A stretch of 64,000 nt of DNA, from contig CM037864.1 of assembly GCA_021292105.1 (NCBI GenBank), forward strand, positions 38,688,486-38,752,485, in the 5' to 3' direction. Each line of letters opens with the position of its first letter. Position 1 is the first letter of the stretch. The notes under the pieces are model-generated. The model made no database searches, was not told the origin of the DNA, and saw only the letters and a list, made by a program, of their open reading frames with translations. The position numbers and the translations under genes were made by a program. Source of the DNA: Anadara kagoshimensis. Its lineage: Eukaryota > Mollusca > Bivalvia > Arcoida > Arcidae. Below are positions 1-13,400 of the stretch, piece by piece.

Positions 1-1077
1 GACTGTCATAATGCGTGTGTACGTCGATAATGCCTTACAGTTAAATCTAACTGTAAACTGTCATAATGCGTGTGTACGTCGATAATGTGCTACAGTTAAA
101 TCTAACTGTAGACTGTCATAATGCGTGTGTACATCGATAATGCGCTACAGTTAAATTTAACTGTCGACTGTCATAATGCGTGTGTACGTCGATAATGCCT
201 TACAGTTAAATCTAACTGTAGACTGTCATAATGCGTGTGTACGTCGATAATGTGCTACAGTTAAATTTAACTGTAGACTGTCATAATGCGTGTGTACATC
301 GATAATGTGCTACAGTTAAATTTAACTGTAGACTGTCATAATGCATGTGTACATCGATAATGCGCTACAGTTAAATTTAACTGTAGACTGTCATAATGCG
401 TGTGTACATCGATAATGTGCTACAGTTAAATTTAACTGTAGACTGTCATAATGCGTGTGTACATCGATAATGTGCTACAGTTAAATTTAACTGTAGACTG
501 TCATAATGCATGTGTACGTCGATAATGCCTTACAGTTAAATTTAACTGTCGACTGTCATAATGCATGTGTACGTCGATAATGCCTTACAGTTAAATCTAA
601 CTGTAGACTGTCATAATGCGTGTGTACGTCGATAATGCCTTACAGTTAAATCTAACTGTAGACTGTCATAATGCGTGTGTACGTCGATAATGCGCTACAG
701 TTAAATTTAACTGTCGACTGTCATAATGCATGTGTACGTCGATAATGCCTTACAGTTAAATCTAACTGTAGACTGTCATAATGCATGTGTACGTCGATAA
801 TGCCTTACAGTTAAATCTAACTGTAGACTGTCATAATGCGTGTGTACGTCGATAATGCCTTACAGTTAAATCTAACTGTAGACTGTCATAATGCGTGTGT
901 ACGTCGATAATGCGCTACAGTTAAATTTAACTGTAGACTGTCATAATGCGTGTGTACACCGATAATGCGCTACAGTTAAATTTAACTGTCGACTGTCATA
1001 ATGCATGTGTCTGTCGATAATGCCTTACAGTTAAATCTAACTGTAGACTGTCATAATGCATTTGTACATCAAAAAAC
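1..1077. repeat. 55-bp satellite, about 19.5 copies, palindromic core
   Basis: Units start at 1, 56, 111 and so on every 55 bases (GACTGTCATAATGCGTGTGT...). Each unit carries tacagttaaatttaactgta, a perfect 20-base palindrome; about half the units have C for one central T. Because the next coding exon (1299) enters mid-codon and no earlier exon is found here, the array probably lies in an intron of the desulfurase-like gene. It starts before the window. Confidence 0.97.
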
Positions 1078-1298
1078 GCGCTACAGTAACGTTAACGTGA
1101 TTGTAGAATGTCATGGCTGACATCTGTTAAGCCACTTTTTTGCATACAGACATTATCAGTCATGAGTAATAAACCCTAAACCTATTTAAAAATATTGAAA
1201 CATTTTCTGATAACAACGGATTATTTCAGTTTATCACGTCATTTTTAATTACCGCGACACTATTAATTATATTACTAGTATATTCATTTTTGTATTAG

Positions 1299-1415
1299 GT
1301 CATTAGCCTTCATTGAAGATTATATACGCAAATATGTCTGTCCGTACTACGGAAATACGCACACTACCACAAGTATCAACTCTAGACAGACATCAAAATT
1401 CCGGGACGATTCAAG
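1299..1415 (+). CDS. desulfurase-like gene, first exon in window
   Basis: Acceptor TATTAG at 1293-1298, donor GTAAAT at 1416. Base 1299 ends a codon started upstream. Residues 1-38 begin SLAFIEDYI and include YYGNTHTTTS, the N-terminal region typical of this PLP family. The last two bases (AG) join G2120 to make Arg39. Confidence 0.88.
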
Positions 1416-4400
1416 GTAAATCAACTTTCATTTTTTGCTAAATTATTTATATGATACATATGATGTATGAATTTAAATTGTTTCTTTTGTTAAACATTTT
1501 AATGACCTTGATATTGGAGATACAAAACGCAAAGGTCTATTTTAATTTAGAATCTGGAGGCGCAAAACTCTATTTTGACATCAGGGCCAGAAGACCCAAA
1601 GTTTTTTTTTGTATTGTGGCCAGACGACGCAAAGTTTTTTTTTTGATATTGAAGCCAGATAACGCAATGTTTTTTTATATTTGAGTCTGAAATGGCAAAG
1701 TTTGATTTTGATATTCATGGCAGATGACGCAAAGTTGTTTTTTATATTTGAGTCTGAAAACGCAAAGTTGTTTTAATTTCTGGGCCAGAAGACGCAAAGT
1801 TGTTTATTGTATTGGAGCCAGAAAACGCAAAGTTTTTTTTATATTAGGACAAGAAGGCACAAAGTTGTTTCTGATATTTGAGTCTGAAAACGCAATGTTG
1901 TTTTTTATATCGGGGCCAGGAGACGCAAATTTTTTAATATTGTAGCCAGACGACGCATAGTTTTTTTTATATTGGAGCCAGAAGACGCAAAGTTTTTTTT
2001 TATATTAGGGCCAGAAGGCGCAAAAGGTTTTTATATTTTATAAGACGAACCATGCTGAACAATCTCCATTTTTTGCTATTTTGTTTAGTTATCATAAAAT
2101 GTTGTTTTACAACTTTCAGGGCAATAATAAAGAAATGTTTAAATTGTTCAAAAGACGACGTCGTCATATTTACCGGAAGTGGCGTAACGGGTACAATCCA
2201 TAAATTGATATGGGCGTTATGTTTGTATGATGCCGACATAGTTAAAACGACGGTAAGTTTTAATGCAGTCAGATTTATTTTAGTTTCTTTTCAAACATTT
2301 TCTGTTAGTTAATGCTCTTTGATTGGTCCTGATTTGTCTTCCAAGCTCTTTTAAAACTACAGAATGCAGATCAAGGAAAGTCCATACCTTATTCCGTTAT
2401 GTGTTCCCTTTTTTTGAAAAAAGTAAAAAAAAAAAATACTGAACATAAATTGGTTTTGTTTTGTTAAAATGGGCTTAGTAAATTAGTCTTTGTATCTTAA
2501 TTAAAAATATGAACGTTATCACAGCGTTGTTAAAATTATAATATCTCTGAATCCTGGATATATTTTAAGTCCCATAGTTCCATCTTTCTTTTATTGTCAA
2601 TTTTGTGACCATACGTGGCGGGTGTAGCTAGCTTGACACTTACCAACCCTTCTAGAGCACCTAGCCTCATTACCATTGTTGAAGTTCAAATGTTACTTCA
2701 TTTGTAAGTTATTCAAGGGTTTCCTTTTATTTTGTTTATTTTGTATTGTGATTTTAACATAAACCGTTTGATCTTTTTCATTATTGTTGTAGAATATTTC
2801 ATGTACATTTGTACTATTTTATCTCTTTAAACTTGAAATATAATGTTTTATTTCAGGGTATAATTATAGGTCCATATGAACATCATTCTAATATTCTACC
2901 TTGGAAAGAAACTGGTGCTAAGGTAAGTTATGTTAGACTAAGAATAAATCTATGATAGAAATAATTTCACAATTTCTTTTTAACGTTTCCTTTCAAATAA
3001 ATATCTATAATATGAGAACTCCCAGATAGGGCGAATAAATTGTAAGAGAAACTCTGTGTTACAAAATGGCATGAATAATGGAGTTTTACGTCACGTTGGA
3101 GATTGTTTCACTTATATTGATGCAGTCAGTTCAGGGATGTTGGGGGAAACCGAAGTGCCCGGAGAAAAACCACCGCTAGCATGCGGTATTCAGTTTTGTG
3201 TACGGCAATGGAAGTCATACCACTGTAAATGCTTTTTCTAGAAAGTCCAATGGTTAATTGCTCTAAACACCCCTTCATTGTTTTTGGTTATGACTTTATA
3301 TATATATATATACTTTATACATATAAATATATATTATTTGATAGTTAACATATATAAAAGAAACGAAGAATGGCAAGGTGGATACACAACATTTAGAAGA
3401 GGTGCTAAAGGTAACTACACGTTGTTTTATTCTTTGCACAGTGTTTACTTTTCTACCCAGAGTTATAGCCCTTTTACCTAACTACCACCTCTATCAATCA
3501 CTACGGAGGGTTTATAAATGTAAAATATAGCTATGCCCGCTTCATGATGGTGCACTATTTCGTCAAATTATCACGGAAACATTTCTTTTTTAGAGTTAAG
3601 ATTATTTATGTTAATTTTGATGAAATACAATGTACTCTTATGAATTGGCCTTCTTCAAAATCTTTCATCACCTGTATGGCACTAATGCACGGAGTAGGAT
3701 ATGAAAGATAGAATACAGTCCATCGAAGATAGACATTCTTTGCATTTGATTTTGGGTAATGATATTTTCTCAAGGAAAAGTAAAATTTCATTCGTTTATA
3801 TGTCATTAAGTAAAAACAATAATGCTATCAAACCTTGGCTATAATTATTGACAGTCGCTGACAGAGGTGATAGTGACAGAATGGAGCGATATTTATGGGT
3901 AGAATTTGGTTATTAATTTGTTGGTTTGATCATTTGTCAATAAATTTTTTATGTTTGGATTTGAATCACTAATTTTCTCACAAATAATATTTTGCAAAAT
4001 TAAAATAGAAAACGGAAAAGGAAATTTTGTAAACGTGTAATTCTTGTTATTTTATGTAAGCTTTGTTAGACAACTAACACTTTACTGAACTGTGTCACAA
4101 TATTTGTATCAGAATCACAATAATATTTGTTTTAGTTGTGTGTCAATTAACCTTGGTAGGTTGAAGTGTCTAACCAATGGCGTCTAAAATTCCAGAATCA
4201 TTAATGGAATTGATGCATTATAAGATCATGTAAGTATGCATGTGTTGATGTAATATGTATTGTTGTGTGTATAATCACGACCTGTTAACTTAATTAAAAA
4301 GCCCTGGACCTTTCTCCAGAATTAAAATTACCAAAAATGCTATTTTTGAAGTTGGAGATGTATTTATTGATACTTTTTAAAGCAAATGAAATAGTCTGAT

Positions 4401-7400
4401 TGATCATAACTTCCTCTTTGATATTCCTTCTCAAAATGTGATACAAAGACGACGGAAAAGTTCAATAAAGAAGAACAAATCAAGCAAAATAATGCTGCTT
4501 ATGTTCAAATTACAGTTCCAAAAGCTAAGTAAAAACTAAGGAAATTATGTTCATAAAACATTTTTATTGCATATCATTTAGTTGTGCTTTTAACTATTTT
4601 AATTGATATAATAAAACAAACATACTGATGTATATCTGAAAGTCAGCGTTATCTTTTGATAATCAAATTTACGAATTTCGAATCCAGTCGGAAACAAGTT
4701 TCTTGCTACATAGATGTCTGGTCATGGAGCATGGTTTTGTGTAGTTACAGAGGAAGCTTTTGCAAATAAATTGTTGACACAGGGAATTACAAGCCTAGGG
4801 TTTTCAAGGAACTCAAAATTTTTTATTGCCATCATCACAATATTGTTGATAAGTATGATGTCTCTGTCAAGGATTACGCTGGATATATTTGATGTCCCGT
4901 AGTTCCATGGTCCTTTCATTCTCAATTTTGATTACACAAATGGTGGTGTACTAGTAGCTAGGTTAACAGTAGGTGCTCATCCTTACAGAACATCCGGTAT
5001 CACTTCCCTGTTTGAAGTTCACGTGTTTAACTTGATTTGCCAGTGTCAAAGTTTAAAGTTCGCTTTGGTATTGTGATTTTGACATGGATTGGTATGTTTG
5101 TTTTGGATTAAACATACTACTAAGATGTTTTATAAGCTGGTATTCTAAAATGAATTAGAATAATCTGCATTTTTTGAACTGATTTTAACTTGCTTATTGA
5201 CAGTTATTCCTTTAATTTAATTTTTAGAACTAATTAGACTTTATCCTGTAAAAGTATATCCACTTCAATATATCGGATTACTTTTCAAACTGTTTTTTGG
5301 ATTAGTTTAACCATTCCGTATGAAAGCGAATATACCAGAAACACGGCCAAAATGCATTGCGATTATGTCTGCATAGTCAACTGCAAAAAGCGGTTTAAGA
5401 GTAAAATACCCAATTTTTTCATCTTTTGTGTTCGTGTACTTCGTTGTACTGACCATTGTTAAGTAAATATGTTTTTAGTCTTTAAGTTTCCCTACTTTGT
5501 CTTCTCACTAATTTAATGTCATTTTACATGTACATAATATATCGAAACAATCGGATGTTTGAATACCGTTTGTTAGTGACGCAGCAACGACGGGGTCTTC
5601 ATCGGCACTGATCAGTTATTTTGTCAATATGGCGATGAAGACTATTTCGCAAAATGTTGAATCAACGTTTTTGTCAGATTGCAAATAAAACTTGCGTTTT
5701 CGCATATGAAGCCAGATTTAAAGCATTTAGTTGCAATCTTGAAATCATTATCTTTCACAGTAATCTTGTAGTTTCCCTTTTACATACTGTTATATTTTGC
5801 TGTGCTTATTGTTGGTATTTTAAGGAGCATCAACAGAAAATTGTTAATGACAGAAAGCTTCTTTGAAACAATTACTAAATAAACCACATTAAACATCATT
5901 CATATAATCTAGATATTATCTTTCCAATATTTAGAAACTCAAGCAAGAGAAGAAGATAATTGCTGCGTTTTCAGCAGCGAGCAATGTAACGGGTATAATG
6001 ACAGACACGGATGCCGTATCAGAGCTGATACATCAATACGGAGGTTATGTTGTCTGGGATTACGCAGCCGGAGGTAAGTGTACACTCAACAATGTTGATT
6101 GTATTTGTTCCTTATTTTTCGAACATTCCATATTTTATTTTATGTTTCTAACTTTCTAGTGCTTTATTATAATTTAAAGGCATTGTTGTTCAATTATTGA
6201 AAAACAGGCATAGCGAACTACATTTACGTCACAATCCAAAAAAAACAAGTAAAAACTGGCAAAGTTTAGTTAAACACGCGATCACCAGGAATGTGAGGCC
6301 GGGTGCTCCGAAAGGTCAATCATCTAACTAATTTATCACCATTTTCTTGAACACAATATTCATACTTCATACTTATTTTAACGGATATGATATACACGGA
6401 ACAATAAAGGATTGTTTTTTACTTCCGAAGAAATCCATGAATTTAAAAGTATTTACACTAATTTATTCTGAAAATTTTTTATCTTATGACAAGACAGAGG
6501 TTAATTGCTATTTTTTATGCTGAGCTATCTATGACATGTTACATTATCTCTATCTGATTGTGGATTAAGTTATTATAAGTGATGGATAATAATAATATTA
6601 CAATTGTAAATAAGGCTTTACTTATGCTCTCTAATTTATTTTAGGTCCATATATGAAAATTGATATGAATGCGTCAGAGAAATCGTAAGTTTAATTTCCT
6701 CCTTGATTTTATGTCTATAATCAACAAATTTCAAAGTTACAACTGTATATATTACATATTATACTAGTGTTAATTTTACGGCACTAGATGGTCGTTTCGA
6801 AATACAATTCCGCATAAGTAGTGCTTGGACCAAAAGTTTAATGAAGGCGTTGAAAAAATATCCAAAGGATGTTTCTTCTCACAAAATGAAGCTAGGGAAA
6901 TACTGTGCACGAGGGAGTACATCTAAAGAAACAAATGCCTTCGTTATTATGTCGAATATGCAATAAATAGTAAATACATGGTCATTGACGGTGAATAAAG
7001 GTTGTATTTGGTGAGGGTGAGAAAACGTGTAGAAAGCGAGGCTCTGCCGAGCTTTCTACACGTTTTCGCCCCCGAGCCAAATACGACCTTTATTTACCGT
7101 CAATGACCATGTATTTACTTTATACTGCAACAGATACGTCCTAAAATTATAATTGTAACTGCGTGTTATACATCTTTTTGACTTGTTTGTTTACACTCCA
7201 AGCGCAAGGATACAAATGTTTACGTGACGTCACGCTACCCCATCACACCCGTACTTGTCATTTTCGCTCAGTCCGACGTTCAAGCACATGTAGTTCTCAA
7301 TTATTTAGATAAATAACTACAATACGATATTATTTTCATATTTAATATATGTAACAAAATCTTAAATTCTTACAATAATAATATTAAAATAAATATTCTT

Positions 7401-10400
7401 TGATGAAATGTTGCAGACGTTTTTCTGTATTTCTGCCATATTCTAAAAGCCTCCGGCGGAATAAAGTAACAACTTATAATTTTTCATATTATTTTTAAAT
7501 CATATTTATATAACTACGTGTATTTTAAAAAAAAAATCAATCTTTTTTAAAAAAAATATTCAAATTTATGAATTTATAAATCTTGTTTATTATACTGTGT
7601 TTTGTTTACATTGAGAATGGGGTTCATTTTGGTCAAAGGTTACGTCAAATGTTGAATGGAAAAAGTAGTGCCGTAACTGTGACGTCACAGTTAGCGCGTG
7701 GCTTTATTGAGTCAGTGACCGAATAAAGATAAGGTTTAATCGGCAGGCTTTATAATGTCAATGTACACGTTAGTTGCAGGATAAAATTATTTATCTTTGG
7801 GGAACATATTTTTTTCATTAATATGAAACATGTTTTTTTGTCATGAAAATAAATTCATAAATTCGTACATGTATATAAACTACATAAAATAAGAATGTAG
7901 ATTCTGCTATGTACATTTTTATTTAATTAAGATGTTTTCTCAATTCAGGTATAAGGATGCTGTAATGATCAGTCCACACAAATTCGTTGGCGGACCGGGA
8001 ACTCCAGGTAAGTATCCTTTTCACTTAATTGATTCTAGGTTTCCGTTTTCAAATCTTGTAAGCTTAAGAACGTGTAGTTGCTTACCAGTGAATGGTTGAT
8101 GCTTCGTATCTTGTTAATGTTAATATGTAATCTTAATATTTTTTAAAACATGTCTCAAGTCTTAAGGAACGTGTAGTTGCTTTCAATGGAACGGTTTATG
8201 TTTATTGAGCTATTTTAAATCATGAGTTTCTATTTCAATAAAGATGCTTCGGAACTTGTTATTTTCAATATTTATCATATTGATGTTACGTTAACAAATC
8301 GTCACGCCCACTATGTTGTGACAAAGGGTCGGCATGCTTGAATGACACGCAAAAAGAATGAAAACTCGGCCTGAATTGTGCGGTTTAATGACGTCACTTA
8401 CACTAGAACGTCATTAGTTGCCGTGACGCTGCTTTGGTACAGTGATGGCGGCCAGTGTCGGAACATTGTGGGCGTGGCCGGCGATACGCAAACTAGCAAA
8501 TTAAGTTCAACACATGACTTTTCACAAGGGAATTGAGGCAAACTTCTGTACCCTGTCTAGCAAGGTACATCCGCAAGTTTGAAATCAAAATTGAGAATGA
8601 GCGTACATGGAACAAGGAGACATCACATATACATGTACATCTCATATATCACATCACGTATAATTAACCACACACATGTTTCTGTGCAGGTATTTTAGTC
8701 GCAAAGCGGTGGATGTTTATGAATGCTGTACCTGGTAACTGTGGTGGTGGAACTGTTTTATATGTAAGTATTAACATAATTCTTTTATCATAATATTGTA
8801 ATATTCAATTTCGCGTGTACTTTTTTGAGGGTATATGAAATTACGAAAATCTGCGTAGTTTAATTTTTGCGTTTTCAAACATGCATTACAACACAATTAG
8901 CGTAATATAATTTTTACTCGATATTAATTATCGCGTAACTCAAACGACGGCGAAGTAAGCGAAAATAAGTATATCGCCAAAATAAATATGTTTACAGTAT
9001 ATGGAAAGAAATAATATTTAGATTAATAGAATGATTGCATTGATTATCACTTGATAGTCGAAGCCAAGTATATTTCGATCATTTTAATTGCCCTCTACTC
9101 CCACTACAATAATTCCTTTCAGGATCGGTATATGGATGAATAAACCTTTGGTTTTTAGATATTAATGAATTTATTGCCATCTTTTATTTCATGTTTTTGT
9201 TTCATTTATTTCATTAAGGTGACCTCTGATACTCATGCATTTTTGAAGGACATAGAAAGTCGGGAGGAAGGTGGAACGCCATCGATCATAGAATCAATAC
9301 GAGCTGGAATGGTGTTTCAGTTAAAGGAGGTATTAATAACGTTTTGTTTTTTTACTAACTAGTGTAACTTTTCCAAATTTGTCTGCGACATATTTGACGT
9401 CGCATGTTACTTCCATTCCAAATCTGAAAATTATGCGTGGCGGTCATAGATAGCTAAACAGGAGACGCTTGCCCTTCCTGAAACAGTTTATGTTCCGGAG
9501 CACCCGAAGCGCTTTACTAGTAACTAAATCTGCCAATGTTCTAAAGTTTACTTTGGGTTTTGGGTTGCAGTTTCAACATCAACTGGTATGTTTGTCTTTA
9601 ATGATAAATCCTATGTTAAAACTGTGTCCTCTGTATAATCGATTCAAAGCTATTTAAAAACTGCCAATGTTCCATTATTAATTTTTTATTTTGATGACAC
9701 TTGAAGAATTCTTTCACGCACATGCCTTTGATCAATGTATAATTTTAAAAAAGAAAGAATAGTTAAATAATATAAAATATCACATAACCCTCTTGTTTAT
9801 TGATTGAATAAAACGATGTAATATTTTTCGTATTACACAGGTACCCATGTAATATCACTTGATTGTGACGTAATTAGTTATCACGCTTCTGATTGACGTA
9901 GTGGTCGTGCCTATAATGACGTCATATGAAAACTGTGTCAGTCTGTTGTTTATTTATAGACTTTTGAAGACTTTCCGATTCTTTGAAAAATAATTTTGAT
10001 GCATTCGGAAAAATATTATAATTTAAACTTACAAACTGATTACTAGTCTTTTTTTTCTAGGTGATTAATTTACTTTTACTATAACTAAATAAAACTATAT
10101 TTTTACTTGCACAGTTAATTTGGAGGTGATTTGTCTGACCTAGATAGAAATCGTCTGATTCTATATGGCATCAAATAATATGTACATGTCATTATGCCTC
10201 GGTATTTTGAGTTATGTGATATATAGAATCTTAGACTCGTGAGGGTTTAATATGAAATTTATTAAACTCGTTCAATAATTAAATATGCCACTCGCCGTTG
10301 CATATTTAAATATTAAACTCGTTTAATAAATTTCATATTAAACCCTCACGAGTCTAAGATCCTCTATATATGGTACTGTAGAGAAGCTTACCAAGCTATT

Positions 10401-13400
10401 ATGTATCCTTTAAGTATGCTTAGCAAGTTAAAATCCACATCAAAACAAAAACTAATGGAATGGAAGTTTCCCCTTTATAGTGGAGTTCTATTTTACATGA
10501 ATGCTTCTACCCTAGTTAAGTAAGTAAGAACTGTTTTATCATAATCGTTGTAATATAAATGGAACCGTTAGGATTCTTTTCAAAATATTGTTTCTTCATG
10601 TTAATAAACGTTCCAATTTCTTTTTGAATTCTAATTCAAAATTAATTAAATTTTTATCTACATTCCAGGATATAGGTTATGACGTGATTGAAGAGAGAGA
10701 AAGGTATCTTTGCAGGTTTGTATAAAATGTTTCTCGAGTTATTCGTACATGCAAAGGTTAGGGAAAATGATTGCCCTTCTTTTTAATAAGTTCAAATAAT
10801 TCACTGTTCTTTTGTTAAAATAAAATGAACTATGACTCGTATTTATATTGACTATTTTATTGTACAATATATCATTTACAGGGGGTTGGGTGTGGAGGTT
10901 TTTTAAATATTGAAATCTTACCCCCTTGCACATGCTATTTATACTTAAATGATATGTACATGTTTTTAGTGGAATTGATATTGGAACAGCACACTTGTTG
11001 AAGTGGAATATTACAATTTGCTTATAGAAAGTAAGTTACACTTTTATATTTTTTCAGAAAAGCGTTTGCAGCATTTCATAAAAATGAAAACATCATAATA
11101 TTAGGCAGTCATTCTTCAGAGAGGATTCCTATATTTTCTTTTCTTGTTAAACACGAAGAAAGTGGTCATTTACTTCATCATAATTTTGTATCATCATTAT
11201 TGTGCGATTTATACGGTGTACAAGCAAGAGGAGGATGTGCATGTGCTGGTCCTTATGCGGTGGTAAGTCCAATATTACTTCATATAATTTGTTATCATTC
11301 TGTTAGCAGAGAGAGTGTTTATAAACATGTTTCCAATGATGTAGACAAAATATATAGGCAAACAACATTGACCTGTCCGTTTGACCTTTCTTTAGGAATA
11401 TTCCTATGGAAGGGTCCACCCAATACATAGGTAGTGTTAAGATTCACAGTTAATACATTTACACATTGTCCATGATTAGTGCTCACATCAGGTATGCGAA
11501 ATATACATTCATGACCCCTATTACTTGAATTTACTCGTCCATAATGAATATATAAATTAAAGGTCAAGCGGACAGGTCAATGTTGTTTACCTATACAGCT
11601 GTGTCGCATATACCAAAATGTTCTTTTAATATGTCAAACGAACAGGTTTGTGTTGTTTTCCTTTATATAGTCGCATCTTTTCACGCATTAGTTTTTATGA
11701 TAACTCCTAAACACAAAAGGTTAGCGGCATACATTGGTAAAAGATTATTAAGGAATTATGCATCAATTAATTTTCGATTCTTTGTCAAAGAGGTGCACTT
11801 CAGGGTTATCCTCATGGAATCATTTGAATATAAAAAATATAAGGAATATTTTTATACCTCAATTATGGCGCCCACGAAAGGCTACATTTGAAACTCTATG
11901 ACAAACGTGATGTCTTCAATTTTTCTATGGCCAACTTTCTTTTCTATGCAGCAATATACCTGCTTCTCCTGCTTATGTGTATTTATTTCCCAATTGATAC
12001 GCTATGGTAGAGCTTGTTCCCACTACGGGACTTTGAACAACGAAGTAGTCTGCTTGCAAATAAATTATTGAACCAAGGATATTGCAAACCTAGGCTTATC
12101 AAGGGCCTCAAAAAGTTTTATGGCCGTCATTACAGTATTGTTGATGTCTCTGTGTTTAGGATTGCCCTGGATATACTTGACGTCCCTTAGTTCAATGTTC
12201 CTTTCATATAATTTTGATTACACACGTGGCGGATGTAGCTAGCTAAACAGGAGATGCTTACCCTTCCGGAGCACCCGGCCTCACTACCCTGGTGAAAGTT
12301 CACGTGTCTAACCTAACTTGTCAGTTCCAAAGTTTTAACTTTGCTTCTGGATCGTGATTCGGACATGTATTTGTATGTTTTTTTAATGATAACGACACTT
12401 CCTTTTATATTTTAAAGAAACTGCTCGGTATGACAGAAGAACAAACGCAAATATTTGTAGGATTGCTAGAAAACACCGAGTAAGTAGTCTTATTTCTATA
12501 TTATCCTTGATTAGAATGTAAGTTAGATTAACTAATGGTTACTCAGGTCAGCGAGTGTATTGGCTTAGTGGTATAATTTCTACTTTGGTAATTGCCAAGA
12601 ATAAGTGTTTCAGCTTTACATGATGGTATTCAATTAATGATGTTTCGGTTCATGTATTTTTTAAATTCTGTCTATATTTCACGAATATAATTCATATTAT
12701 ACAAGTTTTAATTTTACAGCACTAGACGGTCGTTTCGGAATACAATTATTCATCAGTAGTGCTTGGAACAAAATTTATAAACCAAAACGTTTTCCCAAGA
12801 TGTTGAATAGAAACCCAAAGGGCATAGTTCACCTTTAAATATCTTGTTTATTCAGAAACCTTCATTGAGGTGCTGTTGGCTGCATGTATTTTCGAGTTAA
12901 GAGTTAAGTTGTAGATCGACATAACGATGTTGTTTTTATTTATTGCAGGGTCAATGGCAAACAGAATCAATCTATGGAAATTATGAAGTAAGCACTTTCA
13001 CCTTGATATTTTAGTGAATATTTCTAAATTCTCATATACATTCAGTAAAGTCGCATGCTGCTTTATATAGACTGACCTAAAGTAGAACTTTTGTACTATA
13101 CCATTTATTTTGAAAGTAGTTTTAGTAGTTTACAGACTTCCGGATGCTGAATAACATATTTAGGTTATCCTGAACACTTGCATTCATATTTTGCGGTGTG
13201 AAGAAAGAAATGAAAAACGTTTGATGGATTAAAACCAGTTTATACCAATACACATCATGTTTCCTCAATATTTTCTATGAAGAAAGATCTTAATACGTAA
13301 TTATTTGACCTTATTGATTACATACTGATGAACAGAACGAACATTTAAAATAAAACAGTCCAAAACATACATACCAATTCATATCTAAATAACAATTCCG

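Noticed and set aside
1-1077. CRISPR-like array of regular units
   Set aside because: The units are contiguous 55-mers with no unique spacers, in an animal intron.
4160-4229. Candidate exon reading VEVSNQW, or in another frame MASKIPESLMEL, with a good GTAAGT donor
   Set aside because: Its length (70) breaks phase with exons 3 and 5, no single frame is open, and exon 4 at 3345-3410 already supplies the missing segment.
8443-8505. ATGGCGGCCAGT start with a short frame in an intron, like the one at 17744
   Set aside because: Stops after 19 codons inside the intron between exons 7 and 8; the shared start reflects a common GC-rich motif.
11580-11891. 103-codon plus-strand open frame
   Set aside because: It lies in the intron between exons 11 and 12 and begins inside a family C element; composition is not coding-like.
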